64,000 nt of DNA from JBARDN01 sp963755705. Lineage in GTDB: Bacteria; Desulfobacterota; Binatia; Binatales; Binataceae. Positions within the stretch are counted from its first letter, which is position 1. Every line of letters begins with the position of its first letter. Below are positions 8,436-16,751 of this stretch, piece by piece. The stretch is from positions 558,001-622,000 of the forward strand of contig CAVWKW010000001.1 in NCBI GenBank assembly GCA_963755705.1. Direction: 5' to 3'. Both the position numbers and the translations under genes were made by a program. The notes beneath the pieces were generated by a model, which worked only from the letters and a program-made list of their open reading frames with translations, was not told the DNA's origin and searched no databases.

Positions 8436-10034
8436 ATGTTGTCGCGCCTTCTTGGGCTTTCGATCCGAGTAGCGTTTGCGGTCGCGCTAGCCGCCTCCAT
8501 CACAGCTTGCGACCCATGTGGAAGTTGCAAGTCGAAAGCGACGCCGACGCCGACGATTACGCCGACGCCGACGGTGTCACCCACACCGACCGCCTCACCA
8601 ACCGGGACGGCGACTCCTACGATCACCCCCACGGCGACCCCGAGTCCTGGGATCAGCAACGCTTCTTCGATGATCGGCATCGATCCGAATCTGGGCGAAG
8701 CATTTGTACCGATCTCACCGCCGCCTGACCCGTCGACTCTGCCGGTCGGTTCCAACGCGGTGAAGACGAAGAGCGCGGTGAAGGCTACGAGCAATGCCGA
8801 GATACTTGCCCCGACTATCGCGGTGATGGATGTCACCGTCGATCCGGATTCCGAAGATCCGTTTATCGCGAGCGCGGAGCTGAGCCATGACGATCCGATC
8901 ACCGGGATCGCGGTCGATTCCACCGATGGACTGATCATTATCGTCAGCGGACAGTTCGGCGAAGGCGGCTTTGTCGATCTGCTCGATGAGAGCACCAACG
9001 AGCTGACCGCGAACTCGCCGATTTCGATGCCCACCGGGAGTGAGCCCGGAGAGTTTGGGCAGGTGATATTTAATCCGACCACGGACCAGGCGCTGATCAG
9101 CGTCACGTCCAACGCGTCGTGCGGAACAGTAAACGGATGCACCGGATTCCTGCCGTTCACGCCGAGTGCGACCGCGGCGTCATTCGGCGCGCTGATTCCG
9201 GCGACCTATCCGCAGAGCTTCGGCTTCAACGTCGCGGCGCAGCAATTGATCGACGCGCCAAGCTCGCAGCCGGGAACCATCAGCGTGGTCGATCTGGTCA
9301 AGGGCGAATGCATCCTGACCGATTCAAATCTGACCAACGGCGGCGAACTGCCGCAGAGCGGAGCGATCGATGCGACGACCGATTTGGCGGTGATCGGCGG
9401 AGATTCGGTGCCCGAGCTGAACGGCACCACCACGATTGTCAACCTGTTTGGCTCGACGCTTAACGGGACTCCGCCGGCGTGCACGGTGGCGGAAGGCGGC
9501 ACGACGCCCAATTCGCAGCAGGTCACCGATCTGCAGCCGGGGGATCTGATCTCAGCGGTCAACAGCTTCACGCACACCGCGTTTGTGGCGACCTCTGGCA
9601 CCAACGCGGTGACGCTGATCCAGTTGCCGGCTACTACGAATACCCAGTTCCCGGGCATACCGGGATCGCCGCAGCTCACCCAACTACCCAACGATCCGAA
9701 CGATTGTCCGTGGGTTACGCAGGGCTTCCCCAACGGCGTCGCGATCGACGAGGTCAATGATTTCGCCTACGTGGTGAACTCGACGGATTGCACGATCAAT
9801 GGGCAGGCGTCGTTCCTGGCCCAGATCAATCTCACCTCGTTCGCCGAATTCCCCGAGGGAATTTCCTTCTTTTTGGAAACAGGGCCGTGTGCGAATACTA
9901 CGACGCCGCTCAACTGCAATAACTTCAACGGAGTCGAGTACTTTCCGCTGCCGACCGTTACTGGAGACACCAATGGCAGCAAGTCGGGATTGAATCTGCT
10001 GAAGAAGGCGGCGCGCAAGCGCGCGAAGAAGTAG
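8436..10034 (+). CDS. Large lipoprotein with PT-rich linker and propeller-like domain
   Basis: A 532-residue exported lipoprotein. A signal peptide ends in the lipobox SITAC at residue 25, followed by a linker of about 40 residues made of TPTPT/SPTPT repeats that should space the globular part away from the membrane. The rest has repeated strands such as GIAVDSTDGLIIIVSG, GVAIDEVNDFAYVVNS and IDATTDLAVIGGD, the pattern of YVTN/NHL-type beta-propellers. The protein ends in a basic tail. I chose the ATG at 8436 because AAGGAG lies nine bases upstream and it opens directly into the signal peptide. Function unknown. It is transcribed away from the riboswitch operon and followed by a strong terminator. 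Confidence 0.8.
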   Translation: MLSRLLGLSIRVAFAVALAASITACDPCGSCKSKATPTPTITPTPTVSPTPTASPTGTATPTITPTATPSPGISNASSMIGIDPNLGEAFVPISPPPDPSTLPVGSNAVKTKSAVKATSNAEILAPTIAVMDVTVDPDSEDPFIASAELSHDDPITGIAVDSTDGLIIIVSGQFGEGGFVDLLDESTNELTANSPISMPTGSEPGEFGQVIFNPTTDQALISVTSNASCGTVNGCTGFLPFTPSATAASFGALIPATYPQSFGFNVAAQQLIDAPSSQPGTISVVDLVKGECILTDSNLTNGGELPQSGAIDATTDLAVIGGDSVPELNGTTTIVNLFGSTLNGTPPACTVAEGGTTPNSQQVTDLQPGDLISAVNSFTHTAFVATSGTNAVTLIQLPATTNTQFPGIPGSPQLTQLPNDPNDCPWVTQGFPNGVAIDEVNDFAYVVNSTDCTINGQASFLAQINLTSFAEFPEGISFFLETGPCANTTTPLNCNNFNGVEYFPLPTVTGDTNGSKSGLNLLKKAARKRAKK

Positions 10035-10058
10035 CGCCGTTGCGATAGCGGAAAGAAT

Positions 10059-10091
10059 AAGCGCCGGAGCGAGCGATTCGCTCCGGCGCTT
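10059..10091. terminator. Bidirectional terminator between lipoprotein and asd genes
   Basis: A perfect 14-bp stem, AAGCGCCGGAGCGA (10059-10072) against TCGCTCCGGCGCTT (10078-10091), with a five-base loop. Short T runs flank it on both strands, as expected between two convergent genes. Confidence 0.85.
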
Positions 10092-10107
10092 TAAATTTGC
10101 GGGAAGA

Positions 10108-11109
10108 CTAGAGCAGCAGTTCCGCGATCTGAATCCCGTTGAGCGCGGCGCCCTTGCGCAGTTGATCGCCGGTGACCCAGAAGTTCAGCGCATTCGCAAC
10201 GCCCAAATCCTCGCGGATCCGGCCGACCATGCAGTCGTCCTGGCCCTCGGCAATAATCGGCATCGGGTAGCGATTGTGCGCGGGATCATCGACGACGCGC
10301 AGTCCGGGAAAGCGCTCGAAGGCGGCGCGCGCCTGCGCGGCGGTGACTTTGATCTCGGTCTCGGCGTTGATCGCAATAGAATGCGCGGTGAAGACGGGAA
10401 CGCGAACCGTGGTTGGCGAGATCGCGAGCTCGGGCAGCGCGAGAATCTTGCGGACCTCACCGACCAGCTTCATTTCTTCGCCGGTGTATCCGCCTTCGCC
10501 AAATTTATCGATGTGCGGGATCACGTTGAATGCGATCTGATGCTGGAAGTGATGCGGCTCGATTTTCCCTCCTCGCGCCCACGCCAGAGTTTCCTCGCGC
10601 AGCGCGGCGACTCCCGCCACTCCCGCACCCGAGACTGCCTGGAAGCTGGTCGCTACTACGCGGCGCAGGCGTCCGGCATCGTGCAGGGGCTTCAGCGGCA
10701 TCACGGTGACGATCGTCGTGCAGTTCGGGCAAGAGAGAATTCCGCGATGGGTCTTGGCGGCGGCGGCGTTGATCTCGGGCACGACGAGCGGAACTTCGGG
10801 GTTCATGCGGAACGCGCTCGACTTGTCAACCACGGTCGCGCCGGCCTTGACCGCGATCGGAGCGAACTCGCGTGACTGATCGGCGCCGGCCGAGAACAGG
10901 GCGATATCGATATCCTTGAAGGAACTCGCCGCGAGCAGCTCGACCGAAATATCGTCGTCGCCGAAGCGCACGGTCTTGTCAACCGATCGGGCCGACGCGA
11001 ATGCGCGCAGATCGCGCAAGGGAAAGTTGCGCTCCTTCAGCAGCCTGAGCGTGGTCTGGCCGACCGCACCGGTCGCGCCGACCACCGCAATTCGTTGTCC
11101 GCTAGCCAT
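10108..11109 (-). CDS. asd: Aspartate-semialdehyde dehydrogenase
   Basis: A 333-residue NADPH-dependent enzyme that reduces aspartyl phosphate to aspartate semialdehyde, the branch-point precursor of lysine, threonine and methionine. Visible motifs: AVVGATGAVGQ nucleotide loop, SSAFRM, the catalytic cysteine at about residue 130 in SCPNCTTI, SGAG, and VPVFTAHS with the active-site histidine. Length matches the family. The ATG at 11107-11109 follows GGAG at good spacing; a GTG three codons earlier is less likely. It is not in the riboswitch operon but feeds the same pathway through homoserine. Confidence 0.96.
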   Translation of the reverse strand: MASGQRIAVVGATGAVGQTTLRLLKERNFPLRDLRAFASARSVDKTVRFGDDDISVELLAASSFKDIDIALFSAGADQSREFAPIAVKAGATVVDKSSAFRMNPEVPLVVPEINAAAAKTHRGILSCPNCTTIVTVMPLKPLHDAGRLRRVVATSFQAVSGAGVAGVAALREETLAWARGGKIEPHHFQHQIAFNVIPHIDKFGEGGYTGEEMKLVGEVRKILALPELAISPTTVRVPVFTAHSIAINAETEIKVTAAQARAAFERFPGLRVVDDPAHNRYPMPIIAEGQDDCMVGRIREDLGVANALNFWVTGDQLRKGAALNGIQIAELLL

Positions 11110-11148
11110 GTGCTCCACTCTGCCGGATGCGCGGCGCGAAGTGCGCCG

Positions 11149-12177
11149 CTATTTTCGCGCGAGCACCGCCTGATACTGCGCCGGTCCTTGAACCGTCGCG
11201 AGTTTGACCTCGCGGAATCCGGCGGGCTCGAGCATTTTCCGGTATTCGGAAAGCGTATAGGTGTCGCCGTCGCGGGTCCAGATGAGCATGGTCAGCGCGA
11301 ACGCGAGTGCGAAGCGTTCTTTCTCGCGCGCCTCATCGGGCACCATATCGACCACCACGAGCGCGCATCCGGGCGCCGCCGCGGCATACAAGCGGCGCGA
11401 GAGTTCGAGATTCTTCTCGAGCGAAAAGTGATGATAGATATTCGGCGCCAGAATCAAATCGTAGCCCGAGCCGAGATCGTCGGCGAAAATATCGCCCGCG
11501 CGGAACTCGGTGCGATCGGCAACACCCGCCTGCTGCGCGTTGGCCTGCGCGTGTTTCACAACTCCCGGCCAATCGACGCTGGTCAGGCGCGCGCCGGGAA
11601 ATCGCTTGAGCGCGCCGAACCCATAGAAACCAGACCCGCATGCGATATCGAGAATCTTCTTCGGGCCGTCCCCGGGAAACATCGTCGCCGCGGTCTCTGC
11701 GATCGCCGGACCCGCAAGCTGCGCCATCATCCGGGAGCCGCGCGCGAAGTCCTGCCAGAAGGGATTGTCTTCGGCCTCGGCCGAGCGATTATCAAGCAGC
11801 GTGTGACCCGCCTTGACGACTTCAGTCAGGCGCGCGAGTTCGTTCCAGATAAGCGGATTCGCCGTGATCGCGGTCATCCCGCCCGCGTATGCCGGCGAGC
11901 CTTTGACGAACAGCGCCTGCGCGCCGGATGAATTAGCATAGCGGCCGTCCGACTTTGTGAGCGCGCCGAACGCGACCAGCGCATTGCACAGGATTCGGGT
12001 CGAACGGACCGGCAGCTTCTTGGCGGCGGCGATTTTTTCCGGCGTGTCGTCGCCATGCGCTATATGGGTAAAGACCTCGAGGTCGATCCCGGCCTTGAGC
12101 GCCGCGGTGCTGGCCGCGCCCTGCAAGATTGCGATCAGACTTTGTGGTGAACCGGGAGCGCCGTAATCTTCAGCCAT
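11149..12177 (-). CDS. SAM-dependent O-methyltransferase (two-domain, small-molecule type)
   Basis: A 342-residue enzyme like the plant-type/acetylserotonin O-methyltransferases. A helical dimerisation domain fills residues 1-110. The Rossmann domain has ILDIACGSGFYGFGALKRFP as SAM motif I, LTSVDWP as motif II, and LILAPNIYHHF near the active-site histidines. Such enzymes methylate phenolic or polyketide hydroxyls; some family members methylate small metabolites instead. The ATG at 12175-12177 has AAGGAT ten bases upstream; the longer upstream frame has no family similarity. The substrate is unknown. Confidence 0.85.
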   Translation of the reverse strand: MAEDYGAPGSPQSLIAILQGAASTAALKAGIDLEVFTHIAHGDDTPEKIAAAKKLPVRSTRILCNALVAFGALTKSDGRYANSSGAQALFVKGSPAYAGGMTAITANPLIWNELARLTEVVKAGHTLLDNRSAEAEDNPFWQDFARGSRMMAQLAGPAIAETAATMFPGDGPKKILDIACGSGFYGFGALKRFPGARLTSVDWPGVVKHAQANAQQAGVADRTEFRAGDIFADDLGSGYDLILAPNIYHHFSLEKNLELSRRLYAAAAPGCALVVVDMVPDEAREKERFALAFALTMLIWTRDGDTYTLSEYRKMLEPAGFREVKLATVQGPAQYQAVLARK

Positions 12178-12265
12178 CTGTTTGATCCTTTTCCGCGTTG
12201 ATAATTCTGCCGATTGCCGCGAGCCCGCGGCGTCTCGGGATTTATAGCGCGTGCGCGGGTTGGAG

Positions 12266-12913
12266 TCAGGTATGTTCGAGCAGCCAGCGCTCGACAATTT
12301 CGTAAACCTTGTCGCCATGCGCGCTGAAGCCGTGGTCGGCGCCCGCGACCAGCTCGAGCCGCTTGGGCTCGCCCGCGCGCTCGAACAGCGCCTCGGACGA
12401 TTGCTGTGAAAGGATCGCGTCGGCGGTGCCATGCACCAGCAGCAGCGGCCGCGGCGCAAGCTCACCGACCATGTGCGCTCCGCCAAGCTGGCTCGAAATA
12501 GCGACGACTGTCGTAACCGCAGGGGCAAGAGTGCCGGCGTTGATCGCGACCGCGCCGCCGAACGAATGCCCGACCGTCGCGAGGCGCTGATACTCGACGC
12601 CGCGCAAAAACGTCAGCCCCGCCATCGCGTCCACCAGGCATTCGGCGAATTCGCCCGGCGCGCGGTAATCCAGCCGAGCGACCGCGATTCCCTGCCTCGG
12701 CAGCGCAAGGCCGAGCCGCGCATAGAGGTGAGCAGGGCCGTCGAGCCCGCCCATCGCGCCACTCGCGCACAGCACCGCGCGCAGCGGCTTAGCGGCGGCA
12801 TGCAGAAGCATTGGGATATCTCCGCGGGTGGTGCGGATGACGAGGCGCCGGGCGCCGGCAATCTCGTCGCCCGGGTCGACACCGGTGATGCGCAGATTAA
12901 TGTCATCGCTCAT
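12266..12913 (-). CDS. Alpha/beta hydrolase (dienelactone hydrolase-like)
   Basis: A 215-residue cytoplasmic hydrolase. The nucleophile elbow is GHSFGG, the acid follows in LLVHGTADAILS, and the histidine lies in GADHGFSAHGDKVYE, giving a complete Ser-Asp-His triad. An early CASGAMGGLDGP segment corresponds to the oxyanion region. It probably cleaves an ester or thioester. The upstream small gene ends six bases before its ATG, so the two are likely cotranscribed with thpR and the isomerase gene. Confidence 0.8.
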   Translation of the reverse strand: MSDDINLRITGVDPGDEIAGARRLVIRTTRGDIPMLLHAAAKPLRAVLCASGAMGGLDGPAHLYARLGLALPRQGIAVARLDYRAPGEFAECLVDAMAGLTFLRGVEYQRLATVGHSFGGAVAINAGTLAPAVTTVVAISSQLGGAHMVGELAPRPLLLVHGTADAILSQQSSEALFERAGEPKRLELVAGADHGFSAHGDKVYEIVERWLLEHT

Positions 12914-12918
12914 GCGGG

Positions 12919-13185
12919 TCAGCGTCCTGGCTGTTCGAGGCCGGGGTCGCCGCTCTCTCCCAGCATGCGCATCGCATAGCGGATCATCGTCGTAAGCCGT
13001 TCGATCCGTTCGAGGATTTCCCGATGCTCCGCGCGTGGCGTCTCGGGCAGCATCCGCGCGGTGTCGGCAAGGCTCTGTTCGAGGACGGCGACTGCGCGCT
13101 CGAGGCTCTCGCGCTGAGGAACACGCGGGTTACGGATGCGGCGCCGCTCGGCCGCAATTTCCGCCAGATTGATAATCTCCGCCAT
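12919..13185 (-). CDS. Small helical protein, unknown function
   Basis: An 88-residue protein beginning MAEIINLAEIAAERRRIRNP, almost entirely predicted helix with heptad-like leucine and isoleucine spacing (LERAVAVLEQSLADTARML and ILERIERLTTMIRYAMRML), so a coiled coil or helical bundle. It has no recognisable domain. It sits tightly between thpR and the hydrolase in the same direction, which supports it being expressed. Confidence 0.6.
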   Translation of the reverse strand: MAEIINLAEIAAERRRIRNPRVPQRESLERAVAVLEQSLADTARMLPETPRAEHREILERIERLTTMIRYAMRMLGESGDPGLEQPGR

Positions 13186-13211
13186 GGCCGTAGTCGCCTT
13201 TCCTGCCGCAA

Positions 13212-13829
13212 TTATCGTCCATCGGGAATTATTCGTACAGCGGCTGCGAACTCGAACCGCGCCAGCGTTTCGTAAACCGCGCCGCCGGCTGCCGGATGGC
13301 TCCGATAGAGGCGCATCTCATGGATTCCCGAGACTCCGAATTCGCGCTCGCAGGCTGCGGCGACCACGCGTGCCGCGGACTTCGCGCCATGAGGATCGCG
13401 CACTCGGCCAAGCGTCAGGTGCGGCGACCATCGACGCTTATCGGATGCAAAGCCGGTCTCCGATGCGGCCTCGTCAACTCGGCGGGCAAGATGCTCGAGC
13501 GCCTCGCTTTCGAGACCGGCCCAAATGACGCGCGGACGGCGCAGATTGGGAAAAACGCCGGTTCCGCGAGCGCGGATTTCAAAGCCAGCCGTAGCTGACG
13601 CGACGCGGGCAAGCATTACGCTGAGCGGCGCGAGTCTTTCGGGATTGATGGCGGCGCCCAGGAATTTCAAAGTCACGTGCAGTTTGTCGCGCGGCGTCCA
13701 TCCGATCCCGTCGCCGGGCGCTCGGGCGCGGGCGATAAAGCGCGCGATCGAATCTTCGACTTCTGCGTTGATCCGCACGGCGACGAACGCGCGCACAGTT
13801 GCCGTGTTGCCTACTTTCCGAGCTCCCAT
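13212..13829 (-). CDS. thpR: RNA 2',3'-cyclic phosphodiesterase (2H family)
   Basis: A 205-residue protein of the 2H phosphoesterase family. The two catalytic motifs are HVTLKFLG at about residue 51 and HLTLGRV near residue 137, in the correct spacing for ThpR/LigT. The YRSHPAAGGAVYETLARF ending is also typical. It hydrolyses 2',3'-cyclic phosphates at RNA ends. Its start overlaps the end of the upstream isomerase gene by 19 bases, suggesting coupled translation. Confidence 0.92.
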   Translation of the reverse strand: MGARKVGNTATVRAFVAVRINAEVEDSIARFIARARAPGDGIGWTPRDKLHVTLKFLGAAINPERLAPLSVMLARVASATAGFEIRARGTGVFPNLRRPRVIWAGLESEALEHLARRVDEAASETGFASDKRRWSPHLTLGRVRDPHGAKSAARVVAAACEREFGVSGIHEMRLYRSHPAAGGAVYETLARFEFAAAVRIIPDGR

Positions 13830-14410
13830 TCGACCAACTGCAGGCGGTCGTTGCCGAAGAACATCACGCCGTCGACGAATATCGTCGGCGATCCGAAACC
13901 GCCGCGCGCGATCAGCTCATCGGTGTTGGCGCGCAGCTTGTCTTTGTATGCAGGCGCAACGATCTTTTCGAAATATTCTTTTTCGTCGAGTCCAACTTCG
14001 CGCACGATTCCTCGCAGCACCTCGTCCTGGCTGATGTCGCGGTTATCGCCCCAGTAATTCTCGAACACGCGGCGTGAATAGTGCGCGATCTTCCCATGCT
14101 CGAGCGCGACGAAAGCCCCGCGCATCGCTTTCACCGAGTTAACCGGGAACACGGTGGGATTTCCGATCTTGAGACCGTAAAGATGCGCCCAATCCTGCAG
14201 ATCCTTTACGTAGTAGCGGGCCTTCGCTTTGACTGGATTGGTTCGTGTCTCGTACACCGACGGATTCACAGTATTGAAAACTCCGCCAACCAGAAATGGA
14301 CGCCATACCAGGTCGGCCGAATGCCGCGCGGCGACATCTTCAATCTTGCTGAAGGCGAGATAGGTCCATGGGCTGGAACAGTCATAAAAGAATTCGAGCT
14401 TCTTGGGCAT
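13811..14410 (-). CDS. DsbA-family 2-hydroxychromene-2-carboxylate isomerase-like protein
   Basis: A 199-residue thioredoxin-fold protein starting MPKKLEFFYDCSSPWTYLAF; the CSSPW motif takes the place of the CxxC of DsbA and matches the Ser-type kappa-class GST/HCCA isomerases. GGFGSPTIFVDG near the C-terminus is the cis-proline loop. Relatives isomerise 2-hydroxychromene-2-carboxylate in aromatic degradation or conjugate glutathione. I chose the ATG at 14408-14410 because GGAGG lies seven bases upstream; the open frame further upstream is antisense to its neighbour. No other aromatic-degradation genes are nearby, so the substrate is uncertain. Confidence 0.85.
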   Translation of the reverse strand: MPKKLEFFYDCSSPWTYLAFSKIEDVAARHSADLVWRPFLVGGVFNTVNPSVYETRTNPVKAKARYYVKDLQDWAHLYGLKIGNPTVFPVNSVKAMRGAFVALEHGKIAHYSRRVFENYWGDNRDISQDEVLRGIVREVGLDEKEYFEKIVAPAYKDKLRANTDELIARGGFGSPTIFVDGVMFFGNDRLQLVEWELGK

Positions 14411-14501
14411 CGCCGGACCTCCGGAATTTCTATGCGCGAACTTCTGTGCGATGCCGCGAGAATAGGGTAATTCGCCGCGCAAGTTCCAGCGCATCGCGTG
14501 G

Positions 14502-15446
14502 CTACTGGGCTGCGACCGTGGCGGAGCCGTCAACCTCGACCAGGTCGGCGGTGATCTGTCCGATGAAAGCCGCGGCCTGCAACCTGAGCGGCAGCCGGCG
14601 ATGGTCGGCGCTGATCCAGATGGTGGTGGTGGTGGCCTGATGCTTGTAATTGCCGTTGCTGAGATAAACCACGCCGGGCGTAATCTTGATCGCAGGGAAT
14701 ACGCCGAGCGGAGTGCGGATAAGCTCGCGATCGTCAACGTGAAAGCTGAAGACATAGCGGGTGGTGCCGCTGAAGACGTCGTATTCGTAGTTGGCGCCGG
14801 TATCCAGGCTCTGTGTCAGCGCCATCATCGCACCCGAGATAGGGCCCCATGGATCGGTCGAGATGAATTGGCGAGTCACGACTCCGCGCGGATTTTTCTT
14901 TTCGGAGGTGACCAGACTTTTCGGGCGATCGAAGCCGATGGTGTATTCATCGAAGCGCTTGTTCTCGGATTGACGCTGATAGACTCCGCTGGTGGCAAGC
15001 GAGCCGGCGGCGAAGCTCTCTTTCATATAATCGCGCATCTTGAACAGGACGTCGACGATCGGCGTGGTCTCGATCCATGCCTCGGCCTTCCAGCGCGATG
15101 GATCCTTTTGGTCGCGATGCAGCTCGAAGCGCGCGCGGGCGGCGGGAATTCCAATCCAAGAGGCCTGGTAGACCAGCTTTTCGCCGTCGTGGAACGGCAT
15201 CGGACCTGCACTATATGCAGGCAGTTTGATATCCGCAGGCAGCACTTCCGGAGTCGGCGAGACAGAAGGGTGGGGGTGACGGCGAGGATGAGCCGGGTCC
15301 AGCGGCGCGGCATTTTCCGCGCCTACGAGAATCAGCGTGCAAAATGCTAAGGCAAGTAAAGCCACGCCACGTCTATATATTCGACGTTTGTGCGACAAAG
15401 CGCGACCCGCGTTCCCGGCCCTACACTTGCTTGCATTCCCCAACAT
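14502..15446 (-). CDS. Exported DUF3108 protein
   Basis: About 314 residues. After a basic start, a hydrophobic segment (VALLALAFCTLILVGA) acts as signal or anchor, followed by a Pro/His-rich patch and then the DUF3108 domain: FHDGEKLVYQASWIGIPAARARFEL, KAEAWIETTPIVDVLFKMRDY, and a C-terminal part ending in LPLRLQAAAFIGQITADLVEV. The family is periplasmic beta-rich, and its function is not established. No good ribosome-binding site precedes any candidate start; I take the ATG at 15444-15446, 39 bases from the divergent HEAT-repeat gene. Confidence 0.8.
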   Translation of the reverse strand: MLGNASKCRAGNAGRALSHKRRIYRRGVALLALAFCTLILVGAENAAPLDPAHPRRHPHPSVSPTPEVLPADIKLPAYSAGPMPFHDGEKLVYQASWIGIPAARARFELHRDQKDPSRWKAEAWIETTPIVDVLFKMRDYMKESFAAGSLATSGVYQRQSENKRFDEYTIGFDRPKSLVTSEKKNPRGVVTRQFISTDPWGPISGAMMALTQSLDTGANYEYDVFSGTTRYVFSFHVDDRELIRTPLGVFPAIKITPGVVYLSNGNYKHQATTTTIWISADHRRLPLRLQAAAFIGQITADLVEVDGSATVAAQ

Positions 15447-15485
15447 GATACCCGATAATTTTGACCTATTTGGGAGGGTCGTGAA

Positions 15486-16283
15486 ATGTCGAAGAGCCGA
15501 TTTGTAGCCGCGGCGGCTATCCTCTTCGCCGCGCTCGCGCTTCCTCATATCGCCAGTGCGCAAGATTCGTACGGCGGTGAGGGATTAGGCAGCGCAACCA
15601 GCAACAGTCCGATGATGCATCAGGGCGTCACCAAGGCGGGCGTCGATGACATCGCGACGCGCGCGCAGAAGGAATCCGCATTCAAGATTATCAAGGATGT
15701 GAAGCTTGGTTTGAAGGACGCCGATCCGAACGTTCGCGTCGGCGAGCTCAACAAACTGCGCAATCTCGACGATCCCGAAGTCAACCGGATTCTGGTGCAA
15801 AGCATGAGCGACCCGGATATCCGGGTGAAGATGAAGGCGATCGACATCCTGGGCGCACGCGAGGCCAACGACTCGGTCGAGCCGATGGCGCAATTGCTGT
15901 TCCTGCGCCAGACGGAACCTGCCGTGAAGCTGCACGCGGTCGCGGCGCTGGGCAGAATCGGCGACGCGAAAGGAGCGTTGCCGGTGATGCAGTATATGCA
16001 GGAAGAGAATGACGATCGCGCGCGCGGCACCGCGGTGTTCGCGCTCGGAGAAATCGGCAACGATAAGGCGTCGCCGGCGCTGATCAAGGCGGCGGACGAA
16101 GACAAGAGCCCGATGGTGCGACGGCTGGCGAAGGAAGCGCTCGAAAAGATCGACGGAGAGCTGCCGACCCAGCACAGCACCCTGGTCGCCTCGGGCAAAA
16201 CCGACAGCGAATCAACTCCGACCGATCAGAAGCTCGCCAAGCTGCGCGACTACGATCAGAAATTGCAGGACGAGGAGCGATAA
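15486..16283 (+). CDS. Exported HEAT-repeat protein
   Basis: A 265-residue protein with a signal peptide ending ASAQ near residue 26. The mature part has about four HEAT units, such as DADPNVRVGELNKLRNL, DPDIRVKMKAIDILG, PAVKLHAVAALGRIGD and DDRARGTAVFALGEIGN, which form a curved protein-binding solenoid. The C-terminus is charged and probably flexible. GGGAGGG lies about ten bases before the ATG. It is likely a periplasmic scaffold; no partner is evident. It is divergent from the DUF3108 gene and may share its promoter region. Confidence 0.85.
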   Translation: MSKSRFVAAAAILFAALALPHIASAQDSYGGEGLGSATSNSPMMHQGVTKAGVDDIATRAQKESAFKIIKDVKLGLKDADPNVRVGELNKLRNLDDPEVNRILVQSMSDPDIRVKMKAIDILGAREANDSVEPMAQLLFLRQTEPAVKLHAVAALGRIGDAKGALPVMQYMQEENDDRARGTAVFALGEIGNDKASPALIKAADEDKSPMVRRLAKEALEKIDGELPTQHSTLVASGKTDSESTPTDQKLAKLRDYDQKLQDEER

Positions 16284-16386
16284 CCGGCGCTGAGCGCGGA
16301 GAAAGAGTCGATGAGATGACGGGTCGCGCGGACTAATCCGGCGGCCCGTTTGTTTTCGGCAGAGACGAATAGAGAAGGACCAGGTG

Positions 16387-16743
16387 ATGACGTACAAAGG
16401 CGGATGTCATTGCGGACGCGTACGATTCGAGGTCGAGGGCGCGCTCGAGAGAGTTTCGGAGTGCGATTGCTCGATCTGCTCGAAGGCAGCGTTTCTCCAT
16501 TGGCGGATCGAACCCGAGCAACTGAAGCTTCTTTCGCCATGGGACAATCTTGAGAACTACAAATGGAACACCGGGCGCGCGAGCCATTACTTCTGCAAGC
16601 ATTGCGGAGTCGCCGTGCTGCGTCATCCGCGCGGGGCGCCGGAGAAGTTTTCGGTCAACGCGCGATGCGTTAACGGATTCGAGCTCTCGGCGGTCAGGAT
16701 CGAACATATCGACGGCAAAAGCCTGTCGCTCGAGGCTGAGTAA
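16387..16743 (+). CDS. GFA-family zinc protein
   Basis: A 118-residue protein of the glutathione-dependent formaldehyde-activating (GFA/CENP-V) family. Zinc ligands are visible as GGCHCGRVRFE, then SECDCSICSK, and YFCKHCGVAV. The fold binds two zinc ions. Many members are annotated as formaldehyde-activating, but the activity of most is untested. An AAGGAC site precedes the start; GTG at 16384 and ATG at 16387 are both possible. It ends eight bases before the sulfatase gene. Confidence 0.88.
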   Translation: MTYKGGCHCGRVRFEVEGALERVSECDCSICSKAAFLHWRIEPEQLKLLSPWDNLENYKWNTGRASHYFCKHCGVAVLRHPRGAPEKFSVNARCVNGFELSAVRIEHIDGKSLSLEAE

Positions 16744-16751
16744 TCTGACCG

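Noticed and set aside
8540..8660. Triplet-repeat-like DNA (CGACGC words) as a possible CRISPR or satellite
   Set aside because: It encodes the TPTP linker of the lipoprotein; there are no spacers.
12178..12528. 117-codon upstream extension of the O-methyltransferase frame
   Set aside because: It overlaps the hydrolase gene, has no similarity, and AAGGAT precedes the ATG at 12177.
14411..14755. 115-codon upstream extension of the DsbA-like isomerase
   Set aside because: Overlaps the end of the DUF3108 gene in another frame; GGAGG marks the true start at 14410.
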